DNA of 64,000 nt from Sepioteuthis lessoniana (Eukaryota; Mollusca; Cephalopoda; Myopsida; Loliginidae), in NCBI GenBank assembly GCA_963585895.1, contig OY757911.1:92532514-92596513 (forward strand), in the 5' to 3' direction. Each line of letters begins with the position of its first letter. Position 1 is the first letter of the stretch. Below the pieces are notes generated by a model that did no database searches, was not told where the DNA came from, and saw only the letters and a program-made list of their open reading frames with translations. This document shows, piece by piece, positions 45,050 through 56,249 of the stretch. The translations under genes and the position numbers were made by a program.

Positions 45050-45290
45050 CTCCCACTGGTGTAATAGCAAAAGTCTTGGAGTGTGGCCCTGAAGTAAGCG
45101 AGTTCGAATTCCAGTCGCGCAATTACTTCCACTTTTGAGCTAATATTCTCTGGAAAAGGTATTAAATCCTATTTCACATCAGCGATGGGTGAAAGAGTAT
45201 CATTGCTATTCTTCTACAATGACAGCTTTGGCTGAAATAATCAACGAAAGTTGATATGCCATTAAACAAAAAAACTAAACAAAAACAAGC
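45050..45290 (+). mobile_element. SINE type E
   Basis: Head 'actggtgtaatagcaaaagt', B box 'gagttcgaattccagtcg', a body with 'ttcttctacaatgacagctt', and the tail 'gttgatatgccattaaacaa' with A/C-rich repeats to 45290. Confidence 0.72.
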
Positions 45291-45689
45291 TAAACACAAA
45301 GCCAAAAATAAATCGATAAATGAATAGATTAATAAATAAAATAAAAGAAAATGAAATGAAATAAGAAAATGTTAAAAAAATACAAATGAAAAAAACCCAA
45401 AACTCCATCGTACCAAAACAGTAAATAAATCCATGTTTACCATAAATGATCATTAAAAATAAAGAAAAAACAATACCATGTAAATTAAAATACTTGTATA
45501 AGGATTTTATCTGGAATATGTCCAGCCATTTTGAATATCTTGAGAACCAGTTGATCAGCCTTGATATGACTTGGCAACCTATAGGAAGGGATTTTACAGC
45601 TCATCTATGAATAGACATTGTATTGTCTAGTTATCCAGGAGGTAGTGAGAGGTTACTGACACCTTTTGTGTATTTATCAATAACAAAGT

Positions 45690-45995
45690 AGATGATTATT
45701 AAATTCAAATAGTTACTTTAAATCATATAACTGTGTATAAATTATGAGTATTAGATGGGAATAATTGAAACAATACAACTATGTTCAAATTATTTGCATT
45801 AAAAATACTTGATAGCATATGTGTGTGCAAAGAAATGAATACAAACAAAAATGTAATCAAAAAATGCAACAGGACATTGAAAATATAGTAATAATTACAA
45901 TTGAACATCTAGAAATGAATAAAATTATAGCATTAAATAACCCATAAACAGTTGCCATTGAACAAATAAACCCAGACCCCAAAGCCATTAAGAAA
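45690..45995 (+). repeat. Type H repeat, degraded
   Basis: 'agttactttaaatcatataa' and 'ctgtgtataaattatgagta' units, then 'gcattaaataacccataaac' and 'agttgccattgaacaaataa'. A weak copy. Confidence 0.45.
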
Positions 45996-46099
45996 ACTTT
46001 TGAGTAAAGGTCTTTAAAAAATGAAAATAAATTTGATGCACCCTCACCAATAGATAGATAATCAGATAGATGTGGACATGTTGAAATATGTATATATAT

Positions 46100-46111
46100 C
46101 TATATGAAGTA

Positions 46112-46163
<52 letters not shown>

Positions 46164-46179
46164 AGTTTGGTCACTCTTT

Positions 46180-46231
<52 letters not shown>

Positions 46232-46313
46232 AGTGTTCATGATGAATAATCCAATGAACAAGGAGAAACTCTGGAAAGCTGGGATATATGAGTTACCAAA
46301 CTTACTTCATATA
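46100..46313. repeat. Inverted repeat around (TA)n arrays
   Basis: 'tatatgaagtaag' (46101) and 'gtaagtttggtcactc' (46161), together, mirror 'gagttaccaaacttacttca' plus 'tata' (46290-46313). The left arm looks split by the (TA)n array at 46112-46160. Confidence 0.65.
46112..46228. repeat. Two (TA)n arrays
   Basis: 46112-46160 and 46186-46228, separated by 'gtaagtttggtcactc'. They sit inside a larger inverted repeat. Confidence 0.9.
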
Positions 46314-46319
46314 AGAGCC

Positions 46320-46870
46320 ACAAAAGTTAAAGTTAAGATGTTTGAGACATGAACGAAGTGTCCACGTTTTTATTGTTACATAGAGATTTTATTACAAAAA
46401 TTTTATACAAATTGTAAGAAATGCATATTATATGCAAGAATATTATCAAGTGAAACGAAAAAGATAAGAAAGTTTTCATACATTGACTTTCGGTGGTAGC
46501 ACTTTGTTTCGAATTTGTTTCGAATTTATTAAAAAGCAACTGCAACAACTACAACAACAACAACAAAGAAAACAAAAATATATCTATGTTCGTATCTGTC
46601 TTACTTATTTCATATATATCTTTTATTTACATTCAATCTATGCCTGTTCAATTCAATTTTATTTAGCTTCTATTAAATCTTTTGTGCGTTTGTCAAATTT
46701 TGAAAGGTATAAAAGATTAAGAAATTATATTTCATATTTTGAACGGCAAAATCAATTTCGTGGAAGAGAATATTCATTTCATGACCCTAGGTAATTTTAT
46801 ATCAAATCAGATCAATATTTTTTGAAGACCTCATAATTACGTTCCTTTAAGCAAGCCATTCGGCACCTCA
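46320..46870. other. Unassigned; a 103-codon frame is not credible
   Basis: 46483-46794 is open on the plus strand but has low-complexity Gln and Tyr/Ile runs and no family resemblance. Confidence 0.45.
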
Positions 46871-46871
46871 A

Positions 46872-46875
<4 letters not shown>

Positions 46876-46907
<32 letters not shown>

Positions 46908-47024
46908 CTCAATCTCCCTCTTTTTCTGTCTTTCTCTCTCCCTCTCTCTCTCTATATATATACTCTCATATATAAATAAGCATATATTATCTCATAGATA
47001 TATATATGCATATCTACTCACACA

Positions 47025-47096
<72 letters not shown>
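46876..47096. repeat. (CT)n then (TA)n simple-sequence block
   Basis: CT arrays at 46876-46952 and TA arrays at 47030-47096 with degenerate spacers. Confidence 0.9.
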
Positions 47097-47097
<1 letters not shown>

Positions 47098-47642
47098 GAG
47101 AGTTATGTATGAAATAAAAAGGTTAATTTTGCCAAAAGAATTTGCAATAGGAAAGTGTTTATAGTTGCACCTTCTTCAAGGAAATCTACAGTGACTGATT
47201 TTATCATGTCTCAAAAGACAGTTAGTATGACCAACTTTACTGACCGTGGGGCTAGGAACTTTTTTTTACGGGAGAGTCAGTGTCTTTTAACTTCATGGAA
47301 AGTACTTTTTGATCCTGATTCATTGTGGTAAACCCAGGTTTACCCAATCTGTGAGCATTTTCTTGATTAAAACATAGTTCTCCCTACACAGCACGCATTC
47401 ATCTGTAAATTCAACCTGGTTTGGACATATCAGGCACACAAAATTTACCCTCTGACCTCTGTTCACACCTGTTGCAATTTGCTTGATTTGTTGCCCTTTT
47501 AATTAGATTGAAAATAAATATTTTTACGCGATTGAAATAATTTTTACAATAAACCAATTCCAAATAATGCACAATTTAAATTTATGGAAAAAAATGATTA
47601 AAAATAATTATTTTGCTTTTTCAAAATAAATTCTTCTTTTTT

Positions 47643-47647
<5 letters not shown>

Positions 47648-47678
<31 letters not shown>
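47648..47678. repeat. (TA)n microsatellite
   Basis: About 15 TA units. Confidence 0.95.
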
Positions 47679-47681
<3 letters not shown>

Positions 47682-48026
47682 AAGCCAAATGAGCAAATGA
47701 ATCTCTTTCGGTTTTCAAACGCCGAAAAACCGGAATTGCAGTCCACAGAAACAACCGAATGTTCTTTTTTTGTACTTGTGCATACTTGACCAACTCACTA
47801 TGGAAAGTGTCGAAAAGGCCATCTTTAGACTTTTCTCCAGCGTTTTCATTATTTTAAGCCACGGCCAAGTGACCAGTCAATGCCTATCGCTTCCTTGAAA
47901 ACCAGTTCATTGTTGATTTTTGCGAAGAAAAATGCTGCTGATACATATCGTGTATTTTTAGGTTAAAAAGCTGATATTTTTATTTTCACCTGACACAAAC
48001 CATGTTGATTCTTTTAAAACTCCTGG

Positions 48027-48027
<1 letters not shown>

Positions 48028-48057
<30 letters not shown>
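48028..48057. repeat. (TA)n microsatellite
   Basis: About 14 TA units. Confidence 0.95.
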
Positions 48058-48059
<2 letters not shown>

Positions 48060-48663
48060 TTTGTGTGTACAATTATAAATGAGTGTGGTTTCTGTATTCT
48101 CAGTTGAGATCGATCAAATCTGGCAAAGGACGTTAATATATTCTATTACTATCTAAAAAATATTTCTTCGGGGTCGCGAAAATCATATCTTTCAAGGAGA
48201 GAAAGCCACTTGCTCTGGTAATCCTCTTTGAAATTTGTGGTTTCGGTCTGTGCTCGAATCTCGACCACTGTCACTGCTTTTTGAGAAAACTCTGCTGTCA
48301 AACAAGGAAAATGCCTTCAGTTTATTCAGTGTTTGTTCCGTTAAATCTGGCCTCAAAGGCTTTTCGTAAAGAAATAGAGGATGCCATAGAAATCCTGTTG
48401 ATTTCTTTGGTTACGGGCAGACAGCAAGTGAAGTTGATGAAGAAAGGACAAGCTTTTAGCTGTCGATAATGTTATGAAAAGACCATTTCACACTTTATCA
48501 ATCACCCGACTGACCTTTCTACGTCAAGATGCCAGACATTGAGTTATTCATGAAGCGAAAAAAATGATAACTTCATGTTCAAAGTAATGTTACACTAAGA
48601 GAGAAAAAATGAAGATACTGTCGAAATAAATCAATACAACTTATACATTTTTACAGAAAGGAG

Positions 48664-48665
<2 letters not shown>

Positions 48666-48715
<50 letters not shown>
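48666..48715. repeat. (TA)n microsatellite
   Basis: About 25 TA units. Confidence 0.95.
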
Positions 48716-48718
<3 letters not shown>

Positions 48719-48854
48719 GAGTTGTATGGAAATAATCTTGCACACAGAATACAGGCAGCATATTCTGAGCCTCACCTGCTGTATACCGTGCAGAAAAGAT
48801 GTTTCCTGGATATATTAAACTATCCAATGATGAAGCTTAATTTCTTGAAGTGTG

Positions 48855-48970
48855 AAGAACCTCTTCATTGAGATTGTTCCCTGGTCTACTCCGACCCGGA
48901 GTGGTCATATCTGGTAGGATCCTATCTTTTGGCCAAATTTACCAGTTTTAAAATTATTTGTATTCGATTG
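48855..48970 (+). repeat. Type B head scrap
   Basis: 'ccctggtctactccgacccg' then 'gagtggtcatatctggtagg' and 'atcctatcttttggccaaat' match the B head. Neither subrepeats nor a tail follow. Confidence 0.6.
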
Positions 48971-49059
48971 GATTACTTGATGCCATATAATTCTAAATGG
49001 TTTCGGATAAGAAAAGTTAAATGAAGCTATATCTGTCAACTAAAGACTATTTCTTATTA

Positions 49060-49400
49060 TGCAAGTTTTTCACATCAGCCTTAACTAGTGGTCTTTTACT
49101 CAAATCTGAGAAGCAGCAAGTTGCCTTAGTTCTCCAGAACTCTTCGGAATATTTTACTCGATCTTATCAATGCTGTGGTTAATATGATGTCTATTCTTCC
49201 TCTGGTTTTCAATTCCTCTATTTTTTTCCAATCTTTCAGAGACTATTGGAAGTACACCAATTACAGTTGGTATCTCACTCACCATCACGTCCCACAGTAT
49301 TTTTAAAGTTCTCTGGCAAGATCTAAGTATTTTCTGAATATTTTTGGTTTCTTTTATTTTCACTCTAAGGTCTGCCGGAACGGTATGTTCGACTTGACGT
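49060..49400 (-). mobile_element. RLE-LINE C-terminal fragment
   Basis: The minus strand reads VPADLRVKIKETKNIQK, then KILWDVMVSEIPTVIGVLP, then a broken IRSSKIFRRVLE-like helix, matching the end of the LINE at 6150-7300. The frame is open for 69 codons (49154-49363). It precedes the 48-bp minisatellite. Confidence 0.68.
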
Positions 49401-49444
49401 CAAGTTATTGTTGTTGTTGTTACCGTATTACTGCAAATTATTTT

Positions 49445-49785
49445 TATTACATAAGGATATCTGATATCATATAACTGTGTGCAATTTTTTTATTATATAA
49501 GGATATTTGAAATCATATAATTCTATGCAAATTATTTTCATTCGATAAGGATATTTGATATCATATATTCGTGTACAAATTATTTTCATTAGATAGGGGT
49601 ATTTTATATTATATATTCGTGTGCAAATTATTTCTGTTAGATAAGGATATTTGATATCATACAAATGTGTGCAAACTAACTTTTATTAAATAAGGATATT
49701 TAATATCATATAACTGTGTGGAAATTATTTTTTATTGGGTAAAGATATTTGATATATATTTGTGTGTAAATAACTCCGAAGAAAC
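49445..49785 (+). repeat. 48-bp minisatellite, about 7 units
   Basis: The word 'ataaggatat' or a close variant starts at 49451, 49497, 49545, 49593, 49641, 49690 and 49738, a period of 46-49. The unit contains 'gatatcatataactgtgtgc' and 'aaattattttcatta'. It is the same unit that appears once or twice in the type H repeats, here expanded. Confidence 0.85.
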
Positions 49786-50088
49786 AATCATATCTGGAAC
49801 ATCATTTTGCACGCATCTTGAAACCATTTCACCGGAAAATAATCAATCTCAATTTCTATCAAATTTCTCTTTCTTTAACTGGTCCAGTCTAGCGCTTTGA
49901 ATTCTTTCAGCCTTTGGCCGGTTGATGTAAGTTTTTACATTTTATACACATAAGGGTTGTGTTTAAGACTGAAGCAGTATTTAACAAGTCAGAAATGAGC
50001 AATTAGTGAAGCATTGATTTTCTTCCGAAAATCTTTTTACTCTTATTCCAACGAGTTTATGATCAGTTTGGGAACCTCTGAAACTCTT

Positions 50089-50091
<3 letters not shown>

Positions 50092-50152
<61 letters not shown>
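50092..50152. repeat. (CA)n(TA)n microsatellite
   Basis: About 18 CA and 12 TA units. Confidence 0.95.
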
Positions 50153-50501
50153 CTTAGACACTACGGTATTCTATTTTCTATAATCCTCAAATTTTACCAC
50201 TTAGATTAAAAGAATCGCACTGTAATAGACATGGTGTGTGTTCTATTTGGACAAACTCATGTTTCACAAAAAAAAAACTGATGTTCAAAACTATTGCTTT
50301 TCATAGCAATTTTTTAAAATGCAAGGCCTTCTGTTTTTTGTTTTCATTACTCTCATAGGTTTCAGAAGTTAGACATAATAAAAAAATAAATAAAAATACC
50401 AAAACACAAGCAAACGGGCGACAGTCTCTAGCTGTTCAAATGGAAATTCACGTTTGACTGGGTCTTTCTTTGTTGCTGGAAAACAAACCCATTCTACTGA
50501 G

Positions 50502-50581
<80 letters not shown>
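50502..50581. repeat. (CA)n(TA)n microsatellite
   Basis: About 34 CA units and a few TA. Confidence 0.95.
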
Positions 50582-50849
50582 GTTGTTTTTATTCATATAT
50601 CTATCATATAATTCTGTGTGAAAAAAAAACAGATGATACAATTTGTAAATGAAAAAATTACACAAACTAATACCTGGAAAAAATTCAATAAAAAAGAATA
50701 GCTAAAACGTTCCTACTGTGGAAAATTATCAATCACCTCCACAATGCCTAGCCAAAAGAAAAAATACCAACAGAAAGACCTAAGCTGAAACGTAAGAGTA
50801 CTCAATACTCGAAGTAGAACTAAATCATAATACACAAAGAGGTATAAAT

Positions 50850-50932
50850 AATCTACCTTGGTTTTACCTACTGGATTATCAGGATAATTCAGAATTATCC
50901 TGATGATCCAGTAGGCGAAACCTTGGTAGATT
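50850..50932. repeat. Palindrome of about 83 bp with 40-bp arms
   Basis: The left arm starts 'aatctaccttggttttacct', the right arm ends 'gcgaaaccttggtagatt', and the centre is 'aggataattcagaattatcc'. About five mismatches in the arms. Confidence 0.88.
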
Positions 50933-50949
50933 ACGTCTGCTTGTTTTGG

Positions 50950-50952
<3 letters not shown>

Positions 50953-51023
<71 letters not shown>
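50953..51023. repeat. (TA)n at a SINE A tail
   Basis: TA array of about 70 bases with one CA, ending at the SINE A 3' end. Confidence 0.95.
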
Positions 51024-51024
<1 letters not shown>

Positions 51025-51026
<2 letters not shown>

Positions 51027-51268
51027 GAGTTGGCAACCTTAGTCGTGGGTGATCTGAAGGCTTCCTTTTCAATAGCCACTACACTGAGGTGTAGGGGAAA
51101 GCACTGCTCCTTTTCTTGGATTGCTCCACTTTAACCTTGATCATTACCTTACAATACTGAGTGTTAAACAAAGCGGCTGCAAGCACCTTTTTTTGTCTTT
51201 GGTATGACTCGGACTGGGATTGAACCTTTGTCACCTGGACCATTGACAAGCACTCTACTCATTAGGCC
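51025..51268 (-). mobile_element. SINE type A, left arm of a second inverted pair
   Basis: Minus-strand copy, tail on a long (TA)n array at 51022, head near 51268 ('attaggccagagt' on the plus strand). It meets the head of an opposite copy. Confidence 0.78.
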
Positions 51269-51269
51269 A

Positions 51270-51398
51270 GAGTAAAGTGATCACCCATTGTTCGGGAGAT
51301 TAGGCTTCAATCCAGGTCGAGTCATACCAAAGACTCAGAAAAGGTACTTGATGCACTTTGCTTCGGGTCACCCTCGACTATGGTACCAAATGCGGTTT
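51270..51398 (+). mobile_element. SINE type A, deleted right arm of a second inverted pair
   Basis: Plus-strand head and B box ('ggcttcaatccaggtcgagt') are followed after 'ggtacttgatgcactttgct' directly by 'tcgggtcaccctcgactatg', so the middle of about 130 bases is deleted. The 5' end of the head is also missing. Confidence 0.75.
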
Positions 51399-51435
51399 GA
51401 TTTGGAAAGTGCTCAATATATGTGACAGATGTTTT

Positions 51436-51439
<4 letters not shown>

Positions 51440-51494
<55 letters not shown>
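51440..51494. repeat. (TA)n microsatellite
   Basis: About 27 TA units. Confidence 0.95.
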
Positions 51495-51498
<4 letters not shown>

Positions 51499-51643
51499 TT
51501 TATATGTATTTAATAGCATCGAAGCTTGTCTGCAACCACATGTTTTATACCGTCTTAAAACGACATCAGGAAGAGAAAGTCTGGTGATGTCATGAAACCT
51601 GTGTTTGCCGACAAGGTTCACTGCAATCAAATGTATATAAAAA

Positions 51644-51646
<3 letters not shown>

Positions 51647-51679
<33 letters not shown>
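51647..51679. repeat. (TA)n microsatellite
   Basis: About 16 TA units. Confidence 0.95.
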
Positions 51680-51682
<3 letters not shown>

Positions 51683-51754
51683 CCAAGATTCTTTGAAGAA
51701 ATAAAAATCATAAATTTGCTGATTGGATTTTGATTCATTCATTTTCTCTCATTT

Positions 51755-51756
<2 letters not shown>

Positions 51757-51826
<70 letters not shown>
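51757..51826. repeat. (TA)n microsatellite
   Basis: About 34 TA units. Confidence 0.95.
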
Positions 51827-51829
<3 letters not shown>

Positions 51830-51830
<1 letters not shown>

Positions 51831-52500
51831 TAATGGAGTAGTTTTTTTATTTTTATTTTAACTGAATTAAAATTTTGCTCAAAAACAAAGTACAAAAATC
51901 TTTTTTGTACAAATGTAATGTTATCCAGTGTGTAAATATTTAATTGATATGTTTTAAAATTCCTGAGTGAACCATAGCAGTAATTGTTAACTTAAACTAA
52001 AGCGATATATATTTTTGTGTGCGTGATAATTCTTTCATGTAAGTATACCACTACGTGAAAGGGAAAAAGCATTTACACCTTTAAAAAATACCAAAGAGAA
52101 ATGCTGCTGATAGCGCTAATATTAATGTAAACAACATTCATTAAATTTAAGAAAAATTAAACGAGTTGAAATGAAATGCAATTTTGAAAGAAAAGAACGT
52201 AGATTTTTAGCCAAAAGAAATAAATCGAAATTCATTTGTGTTAGTTTTAATTCATAATTGTCTTTTGAGTAAGTATAAAAATCCATACTTACTGAGATAT
52301 ATTTAAATCTTAGCTTATTTATCTCATTTATGGAGGCTCGAAATCAGTTTAATACGTTAATGATTTATAGATGAATCTAACAGGCTGGGAAATTATATTT
52401 CTAATATATTTTGAAGGAAAAGGTTTCTAGAATTATTTTGGGTTTTGATCTTTTAAAATTTTCGCGGCACGACAAATATTAGTCGTCCACGAAGTATATA
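51830..52500. other. Unassigned AT-rich sequence
   Basis: Nothing recognised. Confidence 0.5.
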
Positions 52501-52502
52501 AG

Positions 52503-52732
52503 TAAAGTTAGCAACCATAGTCGAGGGTGAACCGAAGGCTCCCTTTTCGATAGCTACTAAACCGAGTTGCAAGGGAGGGTGCTACTCCTTTCCCTGGATT
52601 ACTCCCTTTTACCCTTATAATGCTGAGTGCTAAGCAAGGTGGCATCAAGTACCATTTTTTGAGTATGACTCGACACAGGATGGAACACCGGTCTCCCGGA
52701 CAATTGGCGAACACTCTACTCATTAGGACAAT
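52503..52732 (-). mobile_element. SINE type A
   Basis: Minus-strand copy with a weakened B box ('ttccatcctgtgtcgagtca') and body words 'gagtaatccagggaaagga' and 'gggagccttcggttcaccct'. A short internal deletion lies near 52618. Confidence 0.78.
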
Positions 52733-52854
52733 AGAAATTTAAAAAAACAGCTCGAATAAATAGTACATGCAAAAAGCAGATATAAAAAGTACAGCTTCTC
52801 AAGCCTTTTTTGCACAATTGTTTTTCTTTTTTATATGGAAATCATTTGGGTTCC

Positions 52855-52889
<35 letters not shown>

Positions 52890-52890
52890 C
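52855..52890. repeat. (TA)n(GA)n microsatellite
   Basis: About 8 TA and 9 GA units. Confidence 0.9.
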
Positions 52891-53044
52891 TAGAAAATTA
52901 GAGATCAGAGGAAGAATTGAAACCATACTGACCAGAATATTGTTGATATCAGCAAGAAAAACTGTTACATAACTGTACCAAATATAGGTTTGTACTATCT
53001 CAAACGTGTTAAGTGCCGTATCACTAAGTCTTAGTAGTAGTCAG

Positions 53045-53560
53045 ACTCTGTTGTAACCTCAGCGTGGAAAAAGTAGACGAACACACGAAACTCTGTCTTA
53101 GTTAACTATTACGGAAGTTTATTCACTACTACACCTTTAAAATAGTAACCAAGAGAAAGGAAGAGTGTATGAAAGCTAAATCACCTACGTTAGCTAAACA
53201 AAGAGAAACAATATGTCAGTAGGAGAGAAAGAGAAAGCTGATACAGACCTTAAAATTTCTTCCTGTTTTCTGTTGTCGTTCTAATATGCTTGTTTGCTGG
53301 TTTTGTCTTCACAGGTTCACGTTGGATGAGTGGCCACTTTTCGGAGTTCACCCTAAAATGGGGGCCCTAAATTTTTCGTCTGTCTTTACATCTTCCTGTC
53401 TAGCGTTCAACTGCCTGGGTTTATTTCGTCAGATTTTCTTGCCAAATCTCTCAAATCAAGTCGTCCCCTAACTTCTGCTTGTTGTCCGAGGGAGGACCAT
53501 ATCTGGTTCCGGTGATTCCACACCTGCGCAAAAAAATTTGGGACTTCTAGCTTTTTTCCT
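53045..53560 (-). mobile_element. LTR fossil L8
   Basis: The minus strand shows an AATAAA signal ('gtgaataaacttccg') near 53115 and a 3' terminus 'gctgaggttacaaca' at 53053, typical of an LTR end. Other parts are not recognised. Ends approximate. Confidence 0.45.
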
Positions 53561-53604
53561 ATTCATTTTTAATTACCGTAGTCACATATTCCTGACCGGC
53601 TGTA

Positions 53605-53730
53605 TTGTCTGGAGCAGGCAGCAGGTGGCATATGCCTCCATGTGAATACAGACAAAATGGAGTACATGTGTTTTAATCCTAAAGAAGACATCTCCAAACT
53701 ACATAATAGCCCTTTGAGACTAAAAAGAAT
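53605..53730 (+). mobile_element. RTE scrap after the YADD region
   Basis: Plus-strand translation gives CLEQAAGGICLHVNTDKMEY and then SKLHNSPLRL, the counterpart of the SLERAAASIGLYVNAHKTEY region of RTE-2. Only this block of about 125 bases is clear. It lies just right of an LTR fossil and left of an RLE-LINE fragment. Confidence 0.75.
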
Positions 53731-53824
53731 ATGCACAAATAAAATTCTGTCTTGGAAAAATATGATTTTACAATTCTCTTGGACATTGCGATAAAAATTA
53801 ATTCATAGTTCCGGCCAGAAGACA

Positions 53825-54190
53825 AGACCTTGAGTTAATTAGCATGAATAAAATCTTGCCATCTAGCAGATTTTGCTGTTCGAGCAGACCACAGAACATA
53901 GAGTAAATTTAAAAGAAAGTGAAAAGAGAGATAAGTACTATGACTTTGCTAGAGAACTAAAAAAACATGCGTATGAAGGTGTCGGTGATACAAATTGTAA
54001 CTTGTACGCTCAATGGACTGTTAAAGGGACTTGAAGATTTGGAAATCAAAGGACAAGTAGAGACCGTCCAGGCTACAGCTTCATCAATATCGTCCAAAAT
54101 TCTGAAAAGTGTCCTAGAGACTTGAGGAGACTTGCTGCCACTCAACCTTCAATGAGAAACCATCAGGTGACAATGGTGTAAAAAACTCTC
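53825..54190 (+). mobile_element. RLE-LINE C-terminal fragment
   Basis: Plus-strand pieces read ADFAVRADHR, NLKESEKRDKYYDFARELKK, GLLKGLEDLEIKG, SKILKSVLET and GDLLPLNLQ, in the order of the family's C-terminus, across several frame changes. It ends near 'aaaaactctcgt', as does the copy at 7300 ('aaaaactctc'), so this is probably close to the element's 3' end. Confidence 0.7.
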
Positions 54191-54199
54191 GTAATGATT

Positions 54200-54910
54200 A
54201 TTTCATTTTAGAAAAATATATTATTTTTCTTCACGACAGGAGGCAAATATAAATTTTACATTATCAATGGTAATTTTTGTTGGATTTACGTGCGCAAATA
54301 TATCATTTGGTAATAGGTATTTACGTTATTACAACTGCGCCTTCCATTTGGATATATTGATGGTGCATTGATAATCTTAACCCTTTCGCTGACACATCGC
54401 AGTAAAGTTGAGAAAAGAAACATAAAAGCAACCAATCTTATTTTCCCTATACATCCAGATAGTTTCAACAATTCCCAAGAGATTATTAGACGTAACCCCA
54501 GCAAGAAAAGAATCGATTCACCCGTGTGTCAGGAGCTGGTGACCTGTGGGTTTCGTTTCTTTAAACCGAGTCTGTGTAGACATGGCGTTTTAGTCTCAGA
54601 ATAAGGTTGAGCTTCGAAGAATACGACTGGTAATCTCTTGTAGCCGTTGAGAGAAAAAGGTCGTCTCATTTTAATTTACAATCCACAGCTTTTCTCTTTG
54701 TATCGATCGAAATCATGGGAATAAGATTTTCTGTCTGACAGGATAAGCATTTCGTTCACTATAGATTCACCTTGCATATAGTGTCACGTGCAATAAAGAA
54801 AAACTCACACACACACACACAGAGAGGGAATCATCGGAAACCATGTTTAGATTATAGCGTGGGTGAGAAATTGACAATAACCAAATAACGTTGACTCTTT
54901 CTACGATATC
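54200..54910. other. Unassigned; 78-codon frame at 54368-54604 not recognised
   Basis: The frame has balanced composition but no motif I know and no splice context. Confidence 0.35.
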
Positions 54911-54913
54911 CTA

Positions 54914-54948
54914 CTTATACATACATACATACATACATACATACATAC
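54914..54948. repeat. (CATA)n next to a mariner end
   Basis: Eight 'cata' units directly before the mariner terminus at 54948. Confidence 0.95.
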
Positions 54949-55487
54949 GAGGATCATTAAATAAGTTTGCAGACTTTTTCGTATGGTCACTTTTATTGAT
55001 AGTACACACATGAAACTATAGTCCCCTTCGAAGTAATCCCCTCCGGCTGCAATGCACTTGTTGTACCGTTCCAACAACTTCTGGAAGGCCACATGGAAGT
55101 CCTCTTGTGTGAGCGTGTCAATAACCTTCGTCACAGCTTCTTTCATCTCCTAATTTTCTCATAACGATAGCAGGAAGCAAGGTCTGGACTATAGGGAAGC
55201 TGAGAAACTTTCTTGATGCCCATCTTGGTCAAATAGTCTGTGACAAGGATGGAGTTGTAGACTGGTGCATTGTCAGGGTGGTAATGTCACTGACCCGATT
55301 TGAAGAGTGCTAGCCTCTTCCGACGGAATCTTTTCCTGAACTCCCTTAAAACCTTAACATAGTAACCCTAACCATAACGCTAACGCTTTGGCCAATTAAA
55401 TCTGGTGTTCTGACCTCCTTACTCCTCCCACACCTCTCATCATCCCTCACCGATTCCTGTCTTCCTTGAATCTCTTAGGGTCTGCCA
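54948..55487 (-). mobile_element. Internally deleted mariner-family transposon, copy 2
   Basis: Same family and same deletion as 20845-21510. The right part matches the 3' end ('aggatcattaaataag', next to a (CATA)n array) and the codons EEMKEAVTKVI and HYHPDNAPVYN, where the second catalytic Asp survives. The third-Asp region is disrupted. The filler is longer here ('aaccctaaccataacgctaa'). The N-terminal end is cut off at 55487, so this copy is also truncated on one side. Confidence 0.82.
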
Positions 55488-55654
55488 ACTTCCACACTTT
55501 TGACCCAGATAGCACTCTCTATCCTACACGCTTGATGTAGGCCTCTGTATCAAGTTAGAGAAGGTGTGAGTAGAGAAATGGATTAATAATGTCACCATCT
55601 CTTGTAATATCTCCAAACATCGTGTTTTCTTTTGATCAATATGTATACGAATCT

Positions 55655-55830
55655 ATCCGAAGTGAGTTCGATTCTCATTGAGTGTAACATTCATAAGGCC
55701 TTGTGTTACATCTGAGCAAAGCACCCAGTAAATTACTCTCTACATACCGTGGGAATTGTCGACTAGACCTAAGGTTAAAATTTGATATTCAATACAGAAT
55801 CAGCAGTTGAATTTTATATCAGTGTCTTTG
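55655..55830 (+). mobile_element. SINE type F, 5' part weak
   Basis: 'gtgagttcgattctcattga' B box, 'ataaggccttgtgttacatc', 'cagtaaattactctctacat' and a 'gttaaaatttgatattcaat' end parallel the copy at 12575-12800. The A-box region is not clear. Confidence 0.6.
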
Positions 55831-56249
55831 GGTGAAAATACTCAGAAAAATAAAACGATATCTTGGGTTGTTTTTAAATGCATACCGCGTGCCATTGACC
55901 GTAGACATTGATGATATATCAAAATAAGTGTTTCTAATCATCGGATCATTTTAGATCGACTGAAATCAAGAATGATGGCGCGTAGCATCAACTTCTGGAT
56001 GCCAAAAGTATCAATTAAAAGCGGTAGGTCTTTCTGCAAACGGAAACATTTCCTTCTAATGAACAAAGCTAATTATTAGAGCGTAAGTATTCAAAATCTT
56101 TAATTATAGCTAACCAGAATAATCAGAAATGCTCTTATAATTATTAGTTTGTTGAAAATGTTTACAAGGGTATTTTTGACAAAATATTCTATTCATGTAA
56201 AACAAATCTGTTTAGTTATCAAAGTATGATGCGAGCGGGGGGTAATACC

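Larger units (their letters stand above)
47100..48660. other. Unassigned, with a small hairpin at 47710-47735
   Basis: 'cggttttcaaacgccgaaaa' plus 'accg' forms a short stem. The 62-codon frame at 48281-48469 is not recognised. Two short (TA)n arrays are listed separately. Confidence 0.4.
49790..50845. other. Unassigned apart from (CA)n(TA)n arrays
   Basis: No gene or family recognised. Confidence 0.5.

Noticed and set aside
54368-54604. 78-codon possible gene
   Set aside because: No recognisable motif, no splice signals that fit, and flanked by transposon remains.
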